DNA of 11,435 nt from CALAED01 sp937891035 (GCA_035642125.1 DASQSZ010000239.1:1-11435), one strand, 5' to 3'. Numbered from the stretch's first letter, positions 1-7,229 are shown. The notes: generated by a model not told the origin, from the letters alone. Numbers and translations: made by a program.

Positions 1-858
1 CAGCGGCTCGTCCCCGCCGTAGAGCGCGGCGAGCCGGTGCGCGGCCGGGTGCCCGCCCGTGAGCGCCGCGACCACGGGCAAAGACTTCTTCCGGCGCCGG
101 AGATCACCGCCGACCGGCTTGCCCGTCGTACGCGGGTCCCCCCAGATGCCGAAGAGATCGTCGGCGAGCTGGAAGGCCAGGCCGAGGTGCATGCCGAACC
201 GCCACAGCCCCTCGACATGCTCGTCGGTGCCGCCGCCGGACCGGGCGCCGAGCGCGCCGGCGACCGCGAGCAGCGCTCCGGTCTTGTCGCGGGCCATGTT
301 CAGGCATTCGGCCAAACCGACGTCCGTGCGCCGTTCGAAGCCGAGGTCGGCGCACTGGCCGCGGACCAGCCGCAGCAACGCCGCGCTGAGCCGGCGCGCG
401 CCGCCCCCGTCGTCACCGCCCCTGGCCAGTTCGTCGAAGGCGAGCGAGTGCAGCGCGTCGCCGGTGAGGATGGCGTTCGTGGTGCCGAAGACCGACCACA
501 CGCTCGGCCGGTGCCGGCGCATCGTGTCGCGGTCCATGACATCGTCGTGCAACAGCGAGAAGTTGTGCACAAGCTCGACCGCCACCGCGGCGGGCAGCGC
601 GCGGTGGGCGAGGCCGCCGACCGCCTCCGCGCACAGCAGTACCAGCGTCGGCCGTACGCCCTTTCCGGCGGCCGCGGCGGCGAGGCGCCCATGCAGATCG
701 AGCCAGCCGAAGTGATAGCCGGCGATCGAGCGTAGTTCGGCCGGCAGCCGTTCGACCGCCGCGCGCAGGGCGGGATCGACCAGCGCCCTGGTCTGGGCGA
801 GCACATCGGTCGCGGTTCGGTTCGGCGCGGCGACGGCACCGGTCCTGACAGTCGCCAA
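1..858 (-). CDS. All-trans polyprenyl diphosphate synthase 1 (3' end cut by window edge)
   Basis: Class I isoprenyl diphosphate synthase that condenses isopentenyl diphosphate with an allylic diphosphate using Mg2+. 286 codons are visible and the C-terminus lies beyond base 1; by comparison with the neighbouring paralogue about 65-70 residues are missing. Seen: GKGVRP substrate-binding motif (K66, R69), first Asp-rich motif HDDVMD (D105, D106, D109), and second Asp-rich motif ADDLFGIWGD (D233, D234) followed by a TGKP segment and a basic LRRRKKSLP stretch. F100 sits five residues before the first Asp with no insertion in the motif, a pattern known from archaeal-type GGPP synthases, so a C20 product is possible but not shown. 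The start is TTG at 858, just after a G-rich ribosome site (865-873) and an in-frame stop. It gives MATVRTGAVAAPN, matching the MA... start of the paralogue. Last visible gene of the shell operon. The family call is very secure; chain length and encapsulation are inferred. Confidence 0.93.
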   Translation of the reverse strand, partial: MATVRTGAVAAPNRTATDVLAQTRALVDPALRAAVERLPAELRSIAGYHFGWLDLHGRLAAAAAGKGVRPTLVLLCAEAVGGLAHRALPAAVAVELVHNFSLLHDDVMDRDTMRRHRPSVWSVFGTTNAILTGDALHSLAFDELARGGDDGGGARRLSAALLRLVRGQCADLGFERRTDVGLAECLNMARDKTGALLAVAGALGARSGGGTDEHVEGLWRFGMHLGLAFQLADDLFGIWGDPRTTGKPVGGDLRRRKKSLPVVAALTGGHPAAHRLAALYGGDEPL

Positions 859-871
859 GGTCTGTCACCCC

Positions 872-903
872 CCGTACGGGCCGGCGCTGACAGGCCCGTA
901 CGG
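872..903 (-). promoter_or_regulatory. Perfect 11-bp hairpin in the leader of polyprenyl synthase 1
   Basis: CCGTACGGGCC and its exact reverse complement are separated by a 10-base loop. In the minus-strand transcript the 3' arm runs directly into the G-rich ribosome site and the TTG start lies 13 bases further on. The stem could partly hide the ribosome site, act as an attenuator, or bind a protein as DNA, since the CCGTACGG core is itself a palindrome. There is no T-run, so it is not a classical terminator. Confidence 0.5.
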
Positions 904-981
904 TTCAGTGAGCGCCACGCCTCGCCCGAACGGAAGGCGCACGGAAGATGACCCTGTTGCACGTGTCGCATTATTGTGAAC

Positions 982-997
982 CGGCGCACAAGCGCCG
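982..997 (-). terminator. Short hairpin just after polyprenyl synthase 2
   Basis: CGGCGC and GCGCCG pair around a four-base TTGT loop, two bases past the TGA stop of the upstream synthase gene in the minus-strand transcript. A 6-bp GC stem at this place could slow or partly terminate transcription or protect the mRNA end. No U-tract follows, so termination is uncertain. It lies in the only sizeable gap (141 bases) of the operon. Confidence 0.35.
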
Positions 998-999
998 CA

Positions 1000-2073
1000 T
1001 CACTGTCTCCGGATGACGATCATGCGCGCCAGCGCTTCGAGTGCCGTGGCGGGCTGGGGGGCGGGCTCGGCCAGGCAGAGCTGGCGCAGGGCGCGGGCCA
1101 GCAGCCTGGCCGCCTCGGCCCGGCTCCAGACCCGTCCGCCGGCGATGTCGATGAGCTCGGCCGCGTGCACGCACTCGGCGTCCGACAGTGGCCGGTCGCG
1201 CCGGTAGAGCGCGGCGAGCTCGCGCCCGGCCGCGGAGTCCGAGGTAAGCGCCGCCACCACGGGAAGCGACTTCTTGCGGCTGCGCAGATCCGAGAACACC
1301 GGCTTGCCGGTGATGGCCGGGTCGCCCCAGATGCCCAGCAGGTCGTCGACGTGCTGGAAGGCCAATCCGACGTCCGTGCCGAAGCGGCGTAGCCGGCGGA
1401 TCTGCCCGGGGTCGCCCCCGCCGAACGACCCGCCCATGGCGACGGCGCACCCCAGCAGCGCGCCGGTCTTGGCCAAGGCCATCGCGCGACACTCGGCGAG
1501 CGTCACGTCCGCCCGCCGCTCGAACGACAGATCGGTGCTTTGCCCCTCGATGAGCTCCTGTACGGCGGCGCCGAGCATGCGCACCCCGGCGGTGGCGGCC
1601 GGATGCCCGGACGCCGCGAGCACGTCGAGCGCGAGCATCTGCAACGCGTCGCCGGCCAGGATCGCCGCGTTCGCGCCGAACACGCGCCACGCTGTCGGGC
1701 GATGATGGCGGACGGCGTCGGCGTCCATCACGTCGTCGTGCAGCAGCGAGAAGTTGTGCACGAGCTCGATGGCGACCGCCGCCGGGACCGCCGGCCCGGC
1801 GGCACCGCCGACCGCCTGCGCCGCGAGCAACGCCAGCGCCGGCCGGATCCGCTTGCCGCCGGGGGCGTCGATGGGCCGGCCATCGGGATCCCACCAGCCG
1901 AAGTGGTAGCCGGCGACGTGCCGCATGGACGCGGGCAGGCCATCGACGGCGGCGCGCAGCGCGGGATCGATAAGACCCCGGCTCCAGGTGAGGATCTCGG
2001 CGGCCGGCCGGCCGCCCACCGGCGGTGTGGTGCCGGCGCACGTCGACGGGGCCTCGAAGGCGGGCACTGCCAT
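1000..2073 (-). CDS. All-trans polyprenyl diphosphate synthase 2, candidate encapsulin cargo
   Basis: Complete 357-residue isoprenyl diphosphate synthase, soluble, making a linear prenyl diphosphate from IPP and an allylic primer. Seen: GGKRIRP (residues 72-78), first Asp-rich motif HDDVMD (D113, D114, D117), an ELIEGQ helix segment (173-178), and second Asp-rich motif VDDLLGIWGD (D243, D244) followed by TGKP and RSRKKSLP. F108 at five residues before the motif is the same as in synthase 1. The first 25 or so residues are Pro/Ala/Thr-rich and not part of the fold, so they are the only candidate cargo-loading segment; no long disordered extension is present. ATG start with GGAAAGGG about ten bases upstream. 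The gene begins 33 bases after the second shell gene, which places it in the same operon. It is clearly paralogous to the next gene (shared VHNFSLLHDDVMD). Family call secure; product length unknown. Confidence 0.95.
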   Translation of the reverse strand: MAVPAFEAPSTCAGTTPPVGGRPAAEILTWSRGLIDPALRAAVDGLPASMRHVAGYHFGWWDPDGRPIDAPGGKRIRPALALLAAQAVGGAAGPAVPAAVAIELVHNFSLLHDDVMDADAVRHHRPTAWRVFGANAAILAGDALQMLALDVLAASGHPAATAGVRMLGAAVQELIEGQSTDLSFERRADVTLAECRAMALAKTGALLGCAVAMGGSFGGGDPGQIRRLRRFGTDVGLAFQHVDDLLGIWGDPAITGKPVFSDLRSRKKSLPVVAALTSDSAAGRELAALYRRDRPLSDAECVHAAELIDIAGGRVWSRAEAARLLARALRQLCLAEPAPQPATALEALARMIVIRRQ

Positions 2074-2106
2074 GACACCGGCACCCTTTCCGTGAGTTGT
2101 CGGATC

Positions 2107-3510
2107 CTAGATCTCGGCGTCTTCGAGTACGCCGAGCGCGTCGGGCACGAGGATGGCCGCGGAGTAGTAGGTGCTGACCAGATAGGAACGGACGGCCTTG
2201 TCGTCCCCGCCCATCGGGCGGACCGACAGACCGGGCCGATATTCGTGGGAAATGCCGGTCTGCCGCAGTCCGATGACGCCCTCGTCGTCCTCACCCGTGC
2301 GCAACACCAAGATGGACGTCGTCGCCGCGCCGGTGACGGGGATCTTGTCGCAGGGATATAGGGGCACGCCCCGCCAGGCGACCAGCCGGCGGCCGGCCAC
2401 CTCGACGCTGTCGGGGTAGACGCCGCGCCGGCTGCACTCCCTGCCGAAGGCGGCGATGGCACGGGGATGGGCCAGGAAGAGCCGGGAACCGCGCCGCCGG
2501 CACAGCAGCTCGTCGAGATCGTCGGGGCTTGGCGGCCCGGCGCGGGCGCGGATCCGTTGCCGGCGATGGGCGTTTGGCAACAGCCCGAACTCGCGATTGT
2601 TGACGAGCTCGTGTTCCTGGCGTTCGCGCAGCGTCTCGACGGTCAGCCGCAGCTGTTGTTCGAACTGTTCCATCGGGTCGTTGTAGAGGTCGGATACGCG
2701 CGTGTGCACCCGCAGCACCGTCTGCGCGACGCTGAGCTCGTATTCGCGCGGCGCGGCGTCGTAGTCGACGAACGTATGCGGCAGCGCCGGCTCTCCGGCG
2801 TGTCCGGAGGCCAGCTCGATCGCCGCCTCTCCATACTTGTTGCGCCGATATCCGGGCCCCGCGGCGACGCCGTCGACGTGCTCGCGCAGCGCGGTGTGCC
2901 GCTCGGCCAGCTCCCGGAAGGCGGCGCGGGGGAGCGCCAGCACCGAGCACCTGGTCATCGACCTGACGGTGACGTCCCAGGTGCCGGGCGCCGGCTCGGC
3001 CAGCGCCCGGTCGCCCAGGTAGTCGCCGTCGCCCAAGGTGCTCAGCATGGCGGCGCCGCCGTACTGGCCGGTGCCGATCGTGTCGACCTTGCCGTGGGCG
3101 ATGAGCAGGAGCCGGTCCATCGGGTCACCGGCGGCCGCGATCACCGTGCCCGGCGGATAATCGCGCTGAACGAACGCGTCGGCCAGCGCCGCCAGCACCG
3201 CGGGGTCGGGGAAACCACGCAGGACCGGCAGCGCGTCGAGCGAGCCCGGCAGCACCCGGGCCAGGCCGCCGGCGATGGTGACCCGCACCCGGCGGTCGCG
3301 GACGTCGAGCGTGCGCCGGCGATTGACACGGTAGGTGCCGCTCGACACCTCGACCCAGGGCAACACGCGCAGCAGCCACCGGGGCGAGCGCTCGCGCGTC
3401 CGCGGCACGGACTTGGTCGTGGTGGCCAGGTTGCGCGCGGCCGCCGTACTCAGGCTCGATGGCCCGGCCGCCGCCGCCGCGCCGGCGTCCGGCGGCGCCG
3501 GCTCGGTCAC
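2107..3510 (-). CDS. Family 2B encapsulin shell protein B (HK97-fold with cNMP-binding-like insert)
   Basis: 467-residue shell protein of the SrpI-like Family 2B encapsulins, which assemble into hollow icosahedral protein compartments. Seen: N-terminal segment ATTTKSVP...RWLLRVLPWV...GTYRVNRR (about 29-65), a Crp-like beta-roll (about 88-215, with GTVIAAAGDPMDRLLLIAHG and DGDYLGDRAL), then shell-fold blocks REYELSVAQTVLRVHTRVSDL (255-275; broken here only for description), LRERQEHELVNNREFG (294-309), AHPRAIAAFGRECSRRGVYP (347-366) and the C-terminal VPDALGVLEDAEI. The start is GTG at 3510, overlapping the upstream stop (GTGA), so translation is probably coupled. Both shells begin MTEP. Oddities: the segment that reads VWKSPAFF in shell A is CRRRGSRLF here and one residue shorter, and the nucleotide-binding cassette lacks the usual Glu and Arg. 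It could form a mixed shell with protein A. Family call is strong. Confidence 0.92.
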   Translation of the reverse strand: MTEPAPPDAGAAAAAGPSSLSTAAARNLATTTKSVPRTRERSPRWLLRVLPWVEVSSGTYRVNRRRTLDVRDRRVRVTIAGGLARVLPGSLDALPVLRGFPDPAVLAALADAFVQRDYPPGTVIAAAGDPMDRLLLIAHGKVDTIGTGQYGGAAMLSTLGDGDYLGDRALAEPAPGTWDVTVRSMTRCSVLALPRAAFRELAERHTALREHVDGVAAGPGYRRNKYGEAAIELASGHAGEPALPHTFVDYDAAPREYELSVAQTVLRVHTRVSDLYNDPMEQFEQQLRLTVETLRERQEHELVNNREFGLLPNAHRRQRIRARAGPPSPDDLDELLCRRRGSRLFLAHPRAIAAFGRECSRRGVYPDSVEVAGRRLVAWRGVPLYPCDKIPVTGAATTSILVLRTGEDDEGVIGLRQTGISHEYRPGLSVRPMGGDDKAVRSYLVSTYYSAAILVPDALGVLEDAEI

Positions 3511-4970
3511 GACCGCGCCGCCGCGGTGGCCGCGGGCGCACCCGGCTCGTCGTCGGCGTAGTTGGTCTCAACGTCCTCGAGGATGCCGAGCGCGTCGGGG
3601 ACGAGGACGGCCGCGGAGAAATAGGCGCTGACCAGATAGGAGATGACGGCCTTGTCGTCGATGTTCATGAAGCGCACCGACAGACTGGGCTGGTATTCGT
3701 CGGGGATCCCGACCTGGTGCAGGCCGATGACGCCCTGCTCTTGCTCGCCGGTACGCATCAGCATGATCGAGCTGGTGCCTGCGTCGGTGATCGGGATCTT
3801 GTTGCAGGGGTAGATGGGCACGCCGCGCCAGGCCGGGATCCGGCTGCCGAGCGTCTCGACGCTTTGCGGGTAGACGCCGCGCCGGCTGCACTCCCTGCCG
3901 AAGGCGGCGATGGCGCGGGGATGGGCGAGGAAGAACGCCGGGCTCTTCCATACCGTGGCCAGCAGATCGTCGAGGTCGTCGGGTGTTGGCGGCCCGCTGC
4001 GGGTATAGATGCGCTGCTCAAAGGCCGCGTTGTACAACAGCCCGTACTCGCGGTTGTTGACGAGCTCGTGTTCCTGGCGTTCGCGCAGCGCCTCGATGGT
4101 CAGCCGCAGCTGCTGCTCGGTCTGGTCCATCGGCTGGTTGAACAGGTCGGCCACCCGGGTGTGCACCCGCAGCACGGACTGCGCGACGCTGAGCTCGTAT
4201 TCGCGCGGGGACAGCTCGTAGTCGGCGAAGGTGCCGGGCAGCAGCGGTTCGCCGGCGTGCCCGGCCGCCACCGCGATCGCCGCTTCGCCATGCTCGTTGC
4301 GATCGCCACCCGGATCGGCCTGGACGCCCTCGATGTGGGCGCGCAGGGCCGCCGATTCGTCCAGCAGCCGCCGGTAGGCCGACTGCGGCAGCGCGAGCAC
4401 GGTGCATGCGGTCACCGCCCGGACGGTGATGTCCCAGTTTTCCTGGGGCGAGTCCGTCAGCACCTGGACGCCGAAGTAGTCGCCGTCGGCCAGGATGCCG
4501 AGCGCGGTTTCGTTGCCGTATTTGCCGGCCCCGATCTTGTTGACCTTGCCGTGCGCGATCACGTAGACGTGGTCCATCGGCGCCCCGGACCGTACGATCA
4601 CATCGCCGGGAGCGTACTCCTGCTGGATGAAGCCCTCGGCCAAAGTGCCGAGCACCTCGGCGTCGTCGAAGGTCCGAAGCGGCGGGAGCTCGCGCAGCTC
4701 CTGCGGGATGACGCGCACCTCGGCGCCGGTGGTGGCGAAGCTTACCCGGCCGTCGCCCACCATGTAGGTGAGCCGGCGGTTCACGCGGTACGTTCCGCCT
4801 GATGTCTGCACCCACGGGAGCAACCGCAGCAGCCAGCGCGACGTGATCGCCTGCATCTGCGGGACCGACTTGGTGGTCGTCGCGAGGTTGCGCGCCGCCG
4901 CGGTGCCCAGGCTCGACGGTGTGTTCTCCGGTTCCTCGATACTGACGTCCGGCTGGGTTGGTTCTGTCAT
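3507..4970 (-). CDS. Family 2B encapsulin shell protein A (HK97-fold with cNMP-binding-like insert)
   Basis: 487-residue Family 2B encapsulin shell protein, first gene of the operon. Order of parts: short acidic N-terminal arm, RNLATTTKSVP...RWLLRLLPWV...GTYRVNRR (about 27-66), Crp-like beta-roll (about 88-215, with PGDVIVRSGAPMDHVYVIAHG), shell-fold core with REYELSVAQSVLRVH (256-270), LRERQEHELVNNREYG (295-310), VWKSPAFFLAHPRAIAAFG (340-358), WRGVPIYPCNKIPI (381-394), and a C-terminal domain ending VPDALGILED (457-466). It then adds about 20 acidic and Ala-rich residues that shell B lacks. I chose ATG 4970, preceded by GAGGTGG, because the MTEP start matches shell B; the open frame runs upstream to 5315 but that part shows no protein-like composition. 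The cNMP cassette lacks the canonical phosphate-binding Arg. Cargo is expected to be the downstream synthases, by analogy with known Family 2B operons. Confidence 0.94.
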   Translation of the reverse strand: MTEPTQPDVSIEEPENTPSSLGTAAARNLATTTKSVPQMQAITSRWLLRLLPWVQTSGGTYRVNRRLTYMVGDGRVSFATTGAEVRVIPQELRELPPLRTFDDAEVLGTLAEGFIQQEYAPGDVIVRSGAPMDHVYVIAHGKVNKIGAGKYGNETALGILADGDYFGVQVLTDSPQENWDITVRAVTACTVLALPQSAYRRLLDESAALRAHIEGVQADPGGDRNEHGEAAIAVAAGHAGEPLLPGTFADYELSPREYELSVAQSVLRVHTRVADLFNQPMDQTEQQLRLTIEALRERQEHELVNNREYGLLYNAAFEQRIYTRSGPPTPDDLDDLLATVWKSPAFFLAHPRAIAAFGRECSRRGVYPQSVETLGSRIPAWRGVPIYPCNKIPITDAGTSSIMLMRTGEQEQGVIGLHQVGIPDEYQPSLSVRFMNIDDKAVISYLVSAYFSAAVLVPDALGILEDVETNYADDEPGAPAATAAARS

Positions 4971-5550
4971 GACCGAAATCGCCACCTCGTCATTGGTCCG
5001 ACCTGTGAATCGCCAAGGAACGGGCGCCGCGCACTGCGGCCGAGCCGACATCAGCGGCCGTGGTGAAGCGAATTTGCACCGCCTTGGACGCGCGCTTTCG
5101 GGCATGACATTACGTCGCGTATTGAAGAGATCACAATGAGCGAGCAACCCTCCCCGCTTAACCGTCAAAACCGGCATACAACTGCCTTCCGCCCATAGAC
5201 CGCCGGGGAAAGGGTCGTGCGCGGCGCGGCCGCATATGTGGTCACCAGGCACTTCTTGGATTTCCTCGGAGTGCGCCGCGCGGGCACTCGCGGGGTAAAC
5301 CGGCCCGAGGGACAAGCAAGGATGTCCCGACGGTGACGAGGGACTGACACGCTGTAGACGCGGGGCGGGCCGCCGGTGGCTCTGGCGTCCACATGGTGGA
5401 AACCCCGCGCCTATTTACACGCCGACCACAGTTGTCAAATCTGGAACCGGGGAATGTGGCATGCGGGAGCCCGGGGAAGTCCACCCGGTGATGCCGGCCC
5501 GCCGCGGTCGCGCGTGCGCGTACAGCGGAGTTCGGGCCGGGGGGAGCATC
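4971..5550. promoter_or_regulatory. Divergent intergenic region between shell operon and HTH regulator
   Basis: These 580 bases separate the leftward shell operon from the rightward regulator. Open frames cross it, but none has a good ribosome site together with protein-like composition, and I see no RNA gene. The part around 5040-5180 is less GC-rich than the coding DNA on either side and holds the best promoter candidate for the shell operon. A short dyad TCCACATGGTGGA (5388-5400) and a weak promoter-like TTTACA (5414-5419) lie on the regulator side. A divergent arrangement makes this a plausible place for the regulator to act, but that is inference. Confidence 0.6.
5107..5136 (-). promoter_or_regulatory. 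Candidate sigma-70-type promoter of the shell operon
   Basis: Read on the minus strand, TTGTGA (5136-5131) and TAATGT (5112-5107) are separated by 18 bases, a reasonable housekeeping-type -35/-10 pair. It would give an untranslated leader of about 130 bases before shell A. It lies in one of the least GC-rich parts of the window. This is pattern matching only. Confidence 0.3.
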
Positions 5551-6960
5551 ATGGCTGCCCAGCACGAACCCAACGAACGACTCCGCGCCCTGCTCGCCGA
5601 GGCCCACTGGACCGGACAGGGGCTGGCGCGCGCCGTCAACGCCGTCGGCGCCGAATCCGGCCGGCGGCTGCGCTACACCCGCGCGTCGGTGGCGCACTGG
5701 CTGGCCGGGGTCCGGCCGCGCCCGCCCGTACCCGAGCTGATCGCCGAAGCGTTCTCCCGCAGGCTGGGCCGCCCGATCACCGTCTGGGCCGTTGGCCTAG
5801 ACGGTCCCGGCAACGGACCCCTATGCGGCGCGGCGCGCTGGAACGTCGGGCCGGCCGTGGGGACCGTCGGCGACCCGGCGGCCGCGCTGGCCGAGCTGGG
5901 CGGCGCCGACGCCGACCCGGCGCGGCGGGCCGCACTGCGGGACGTCGTTTATACGCTGGCGCCGCCACCGGGACCCCTTGACCCGGCACCGGCGCGGCGC
6001 GACACGACCGGCCGCCTGGGACGGTGGTGGCACGCCCAGATCGAGGCGGCCGCCGGGGTGGCGCAATTCTTCTCCGCCGCTGACGCCGCCTTCGGAGGCG
6101 GGCACGCGCGGTCCGCGCTGGCCGCCTACCTCGCCTCGGACATCGCTCCCCGGCTCCACTCGGCGGCCACGCCGCCGCTGCGGCGCCGGATGCTGTCCGC
6201 GGCGGCCAACCTGACCTACCTGTGCGGCTTCATGTGCTTCGACGACAACATGAACGGCGCGGCGCAGCGCTACTACACCATCGCCCTGCGACTGGCGGCC
6301 GAGGCCGGCGACCGGCGGATGCACGGGGTCGTGCTCAGGGCGATGAGCGTCCAGGCGCACCACCTGGGACACCACGGCCACGCCTTGCGGCTGGCCGAGG
6401 CGGCGGTGACCGGCGGCTCGCCGGCCGCCGGGCCGACGGCGCTGGCCTTCCTGCTCGGCCAGCTCGCCGTGGCGCGGGCGAACGTGGGCGATCGTGACGG
6501 GGCGCTCGCCGACCTGCGGGCGGCCGAACGCCGGCTGGACCGCCTGGATCGGCTGGATCGGCTGGACTGGCCGGACCCGGCATCAGACGTCATCGGGGCC
6601 TGTCATCGGGCGTCGCTTGACCATCAGCGGGCCGAGACGCTCGCGGCCCTCGGCGACCGGCCCGGCGCGATCGCGGCGCTGGCGGCGTCGCTGCGCCATC
6701 GGCCGCCCACCGAACGGCGCTGCCGCACGATCACCCTGGCGCGGCTGGCGGGGCTGCAACTCGACCATGGCCATCTCGAGGCGGCGGTCGAGACGTGGCA
6801 CCGGTTTCTCGACGACTACCCGTACCTGCGGTGCGGCCGGGCCGACACCGCACTCGCGACCCTGCGGGCCCGCATCCGGCCCTTCCGCGACAACGCGGCC
6901 GCGCTCGGGCTGTGGCGGCGCGCCGCCGCGATCGCCGCGCACCCCGCCCGAGACAGATGA
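5551..6960 (+). CDS. HTH transcriptional regulator with C-terminal helical (TPR-like) domain
   Basis: 469-residue cytoplasmic protein of a type common in Streptomyces and relatives. Residues about 8-80 form an HTH-like DNA-binding region with the typical signature SVAHWLAGVRPRPP (46-59) followed by ELIAEAFSRRLGR. The rest (about 100-465) is Ala/Leu/Arg-rich and helical, with repeated segments such as AAQRYYTIALRLAAEAGDRR and HALRLAEAAVTGG that resemble tetratricopeptide repeats, a usual sensor or oligomerisation platform in such regulators. Residues 328-339 are four consecutive RLD repeats encoded by a 9-base tandem repeat. I chose ATG 5551 because GGGGGGAG ends four bases before it and the HTH follows at the usual distance; the frame is open from 5461 but the extra 30 residues look non-coding. 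It lies between the shell operon and the biosynthetic genes and could control either. Ligand and targets cannot be told from sequence. Confidence 0.82.
   Translation: MAAQHEPNERLRALLAEAHWTGQGLARAVNAVGAESGRRLRYTRASVAHWLAGVRPRPPVPELIAEAFSRRLGRPITVWAVGLDGPGNGPLCGAARWNVGPAVGTVGDPAAALAELGGADADPARRAALRDVVYTLAPPPGPLDPAPARRDTTGRLGRWWHAQIEAAAGVAQFFSAADAAFGGGHARSALAAYLASDIAPRLHSAATPPLRRRMLSAAANLTYLCGFMCFDDNMNGAAQRYYTIALRLAAEAGDRRMHGVVLRAMSVQAHHLGHHGHALRLAEAAVTGGSPAAGPTALAFLLGQLAVARANVGDRDGALADLRAAERRLDRLDRLDRLDWPDPASDVIGACHRASLDHQRAETLAALGDRPGAIAALAASLRHRPPTERRCRTITLARLAGLQLDHGHLEAAVETWHRFLDDYPYLRCGRADTALATLRARIRPFRDNAAALGLWRRAAAIAAHPARDR
6532..6567 (+). repeat. Four-copy 9-base tandem repeat inside the regulator gene
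   Basis: The unit CGGCTGGAC/T occurs four times in a row (second copy CGCCTGGAT), in frame, encoding (Arg-Leu-Asp) x4. It probably extends a charged linker or helix between helical repeats. Such repeats change copy number easily by slippage without breaking the frame. Confidence 0.85.
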
Positions 6961-7229
6961 CCCCGGGCGGTATCGCCGATGATCCTCAGGGCAGTGATCC
7001 TCATCACACGGGGGACGGCTGGCGAAGATCGCCGGCAAGTGTCACGCTTTGGGCACGTCCACCATGCCCGCGTGCGCGACGGCATCGTGGACGTTTCTCA
7101 TGCGTCTCCCCGCGCGTCCCGGCGGGCGAGCGGCTTACGTATCCACAGCCCCGGCGCCGACCGCGCCGGGGCTGATCCCTGCGTGCCCGGACTCACGCGG
7201 ATCCAGCCGGATCCAGAACGGAGGTCGAG
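6961..7229. promoter_or_regulatory. Intergenic leader of the biosynthetic operon
   Basis: 269 bases between the regulator stop and the aldolase start, without a credible gene. It contains a 9-base direct repeat TGATCCTCA (6980-6988 and 6995-7003). The second copy forms part of a dyad, GTGAT-CCTC-ATCAC (6994-7007). A strong hairpin follows (7147-7173), then a direct repeat GGATCCAG (7199-7206 and 7209-7216), and a good ribosome site GGAGG (7220-7224) five bases before the ATG. No clear -35/-10 pair was found. The operon promoter is expected here, though read-through from the regulator is possible. Confidence 0.5.
7147..7173 (+). terminator. Perfect 11-bp GC hairpin before the aldolase gene
   Basis: AGCCCCGGCGC pairs perfectly with GCGCCGGGGCT around the loop CGACC. 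No T-run follows, which is common for actinobacterial terminators, so it may end the regulator transcript. It sits only 56 bases before the aldolase start, so it could equally be a structured leader or attenuator of the biosynthetic operon. The structure is plain; the role is not. Confidence 0.5.

Noticed and set aside
1..858. Pseudogene status for synthase 1
   Set aside because: The frame is open to the window edge and both Asp-rich motifs are intact; it is cut only by the window.
1540..2361. Plus-strand open frame opposite synthase 2 and shell B
   Set aside because: It is antisense to two genes with intact catalytic or shell motifs, so it is a frame shadow.
2467..4802. Long plus-strand open frames opposite the two shell genes
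   Set aside because: They are GC-driven antisense frames, mirror images of each other because the shells are paralogues. The minus-strand proteins carry clear family motifs.
5131..5146. Full Crp operator near TGTGATCT
   Set aside because: Only one half matches; the other arm lacks TCACA at the right spacing.
4971..5315. 115-residue N-terminal extension of shell A
   Set aside because: The extension has non-coding composition, MTEP at 4970 matches the start of shell B, and a ribosome site precedes 4970.
5461..5550. Upstream start for the HTH regulator
   Set aside because: The 30 extra residues are not HTH-like, and ATG 5551 has the much better ribosome site.
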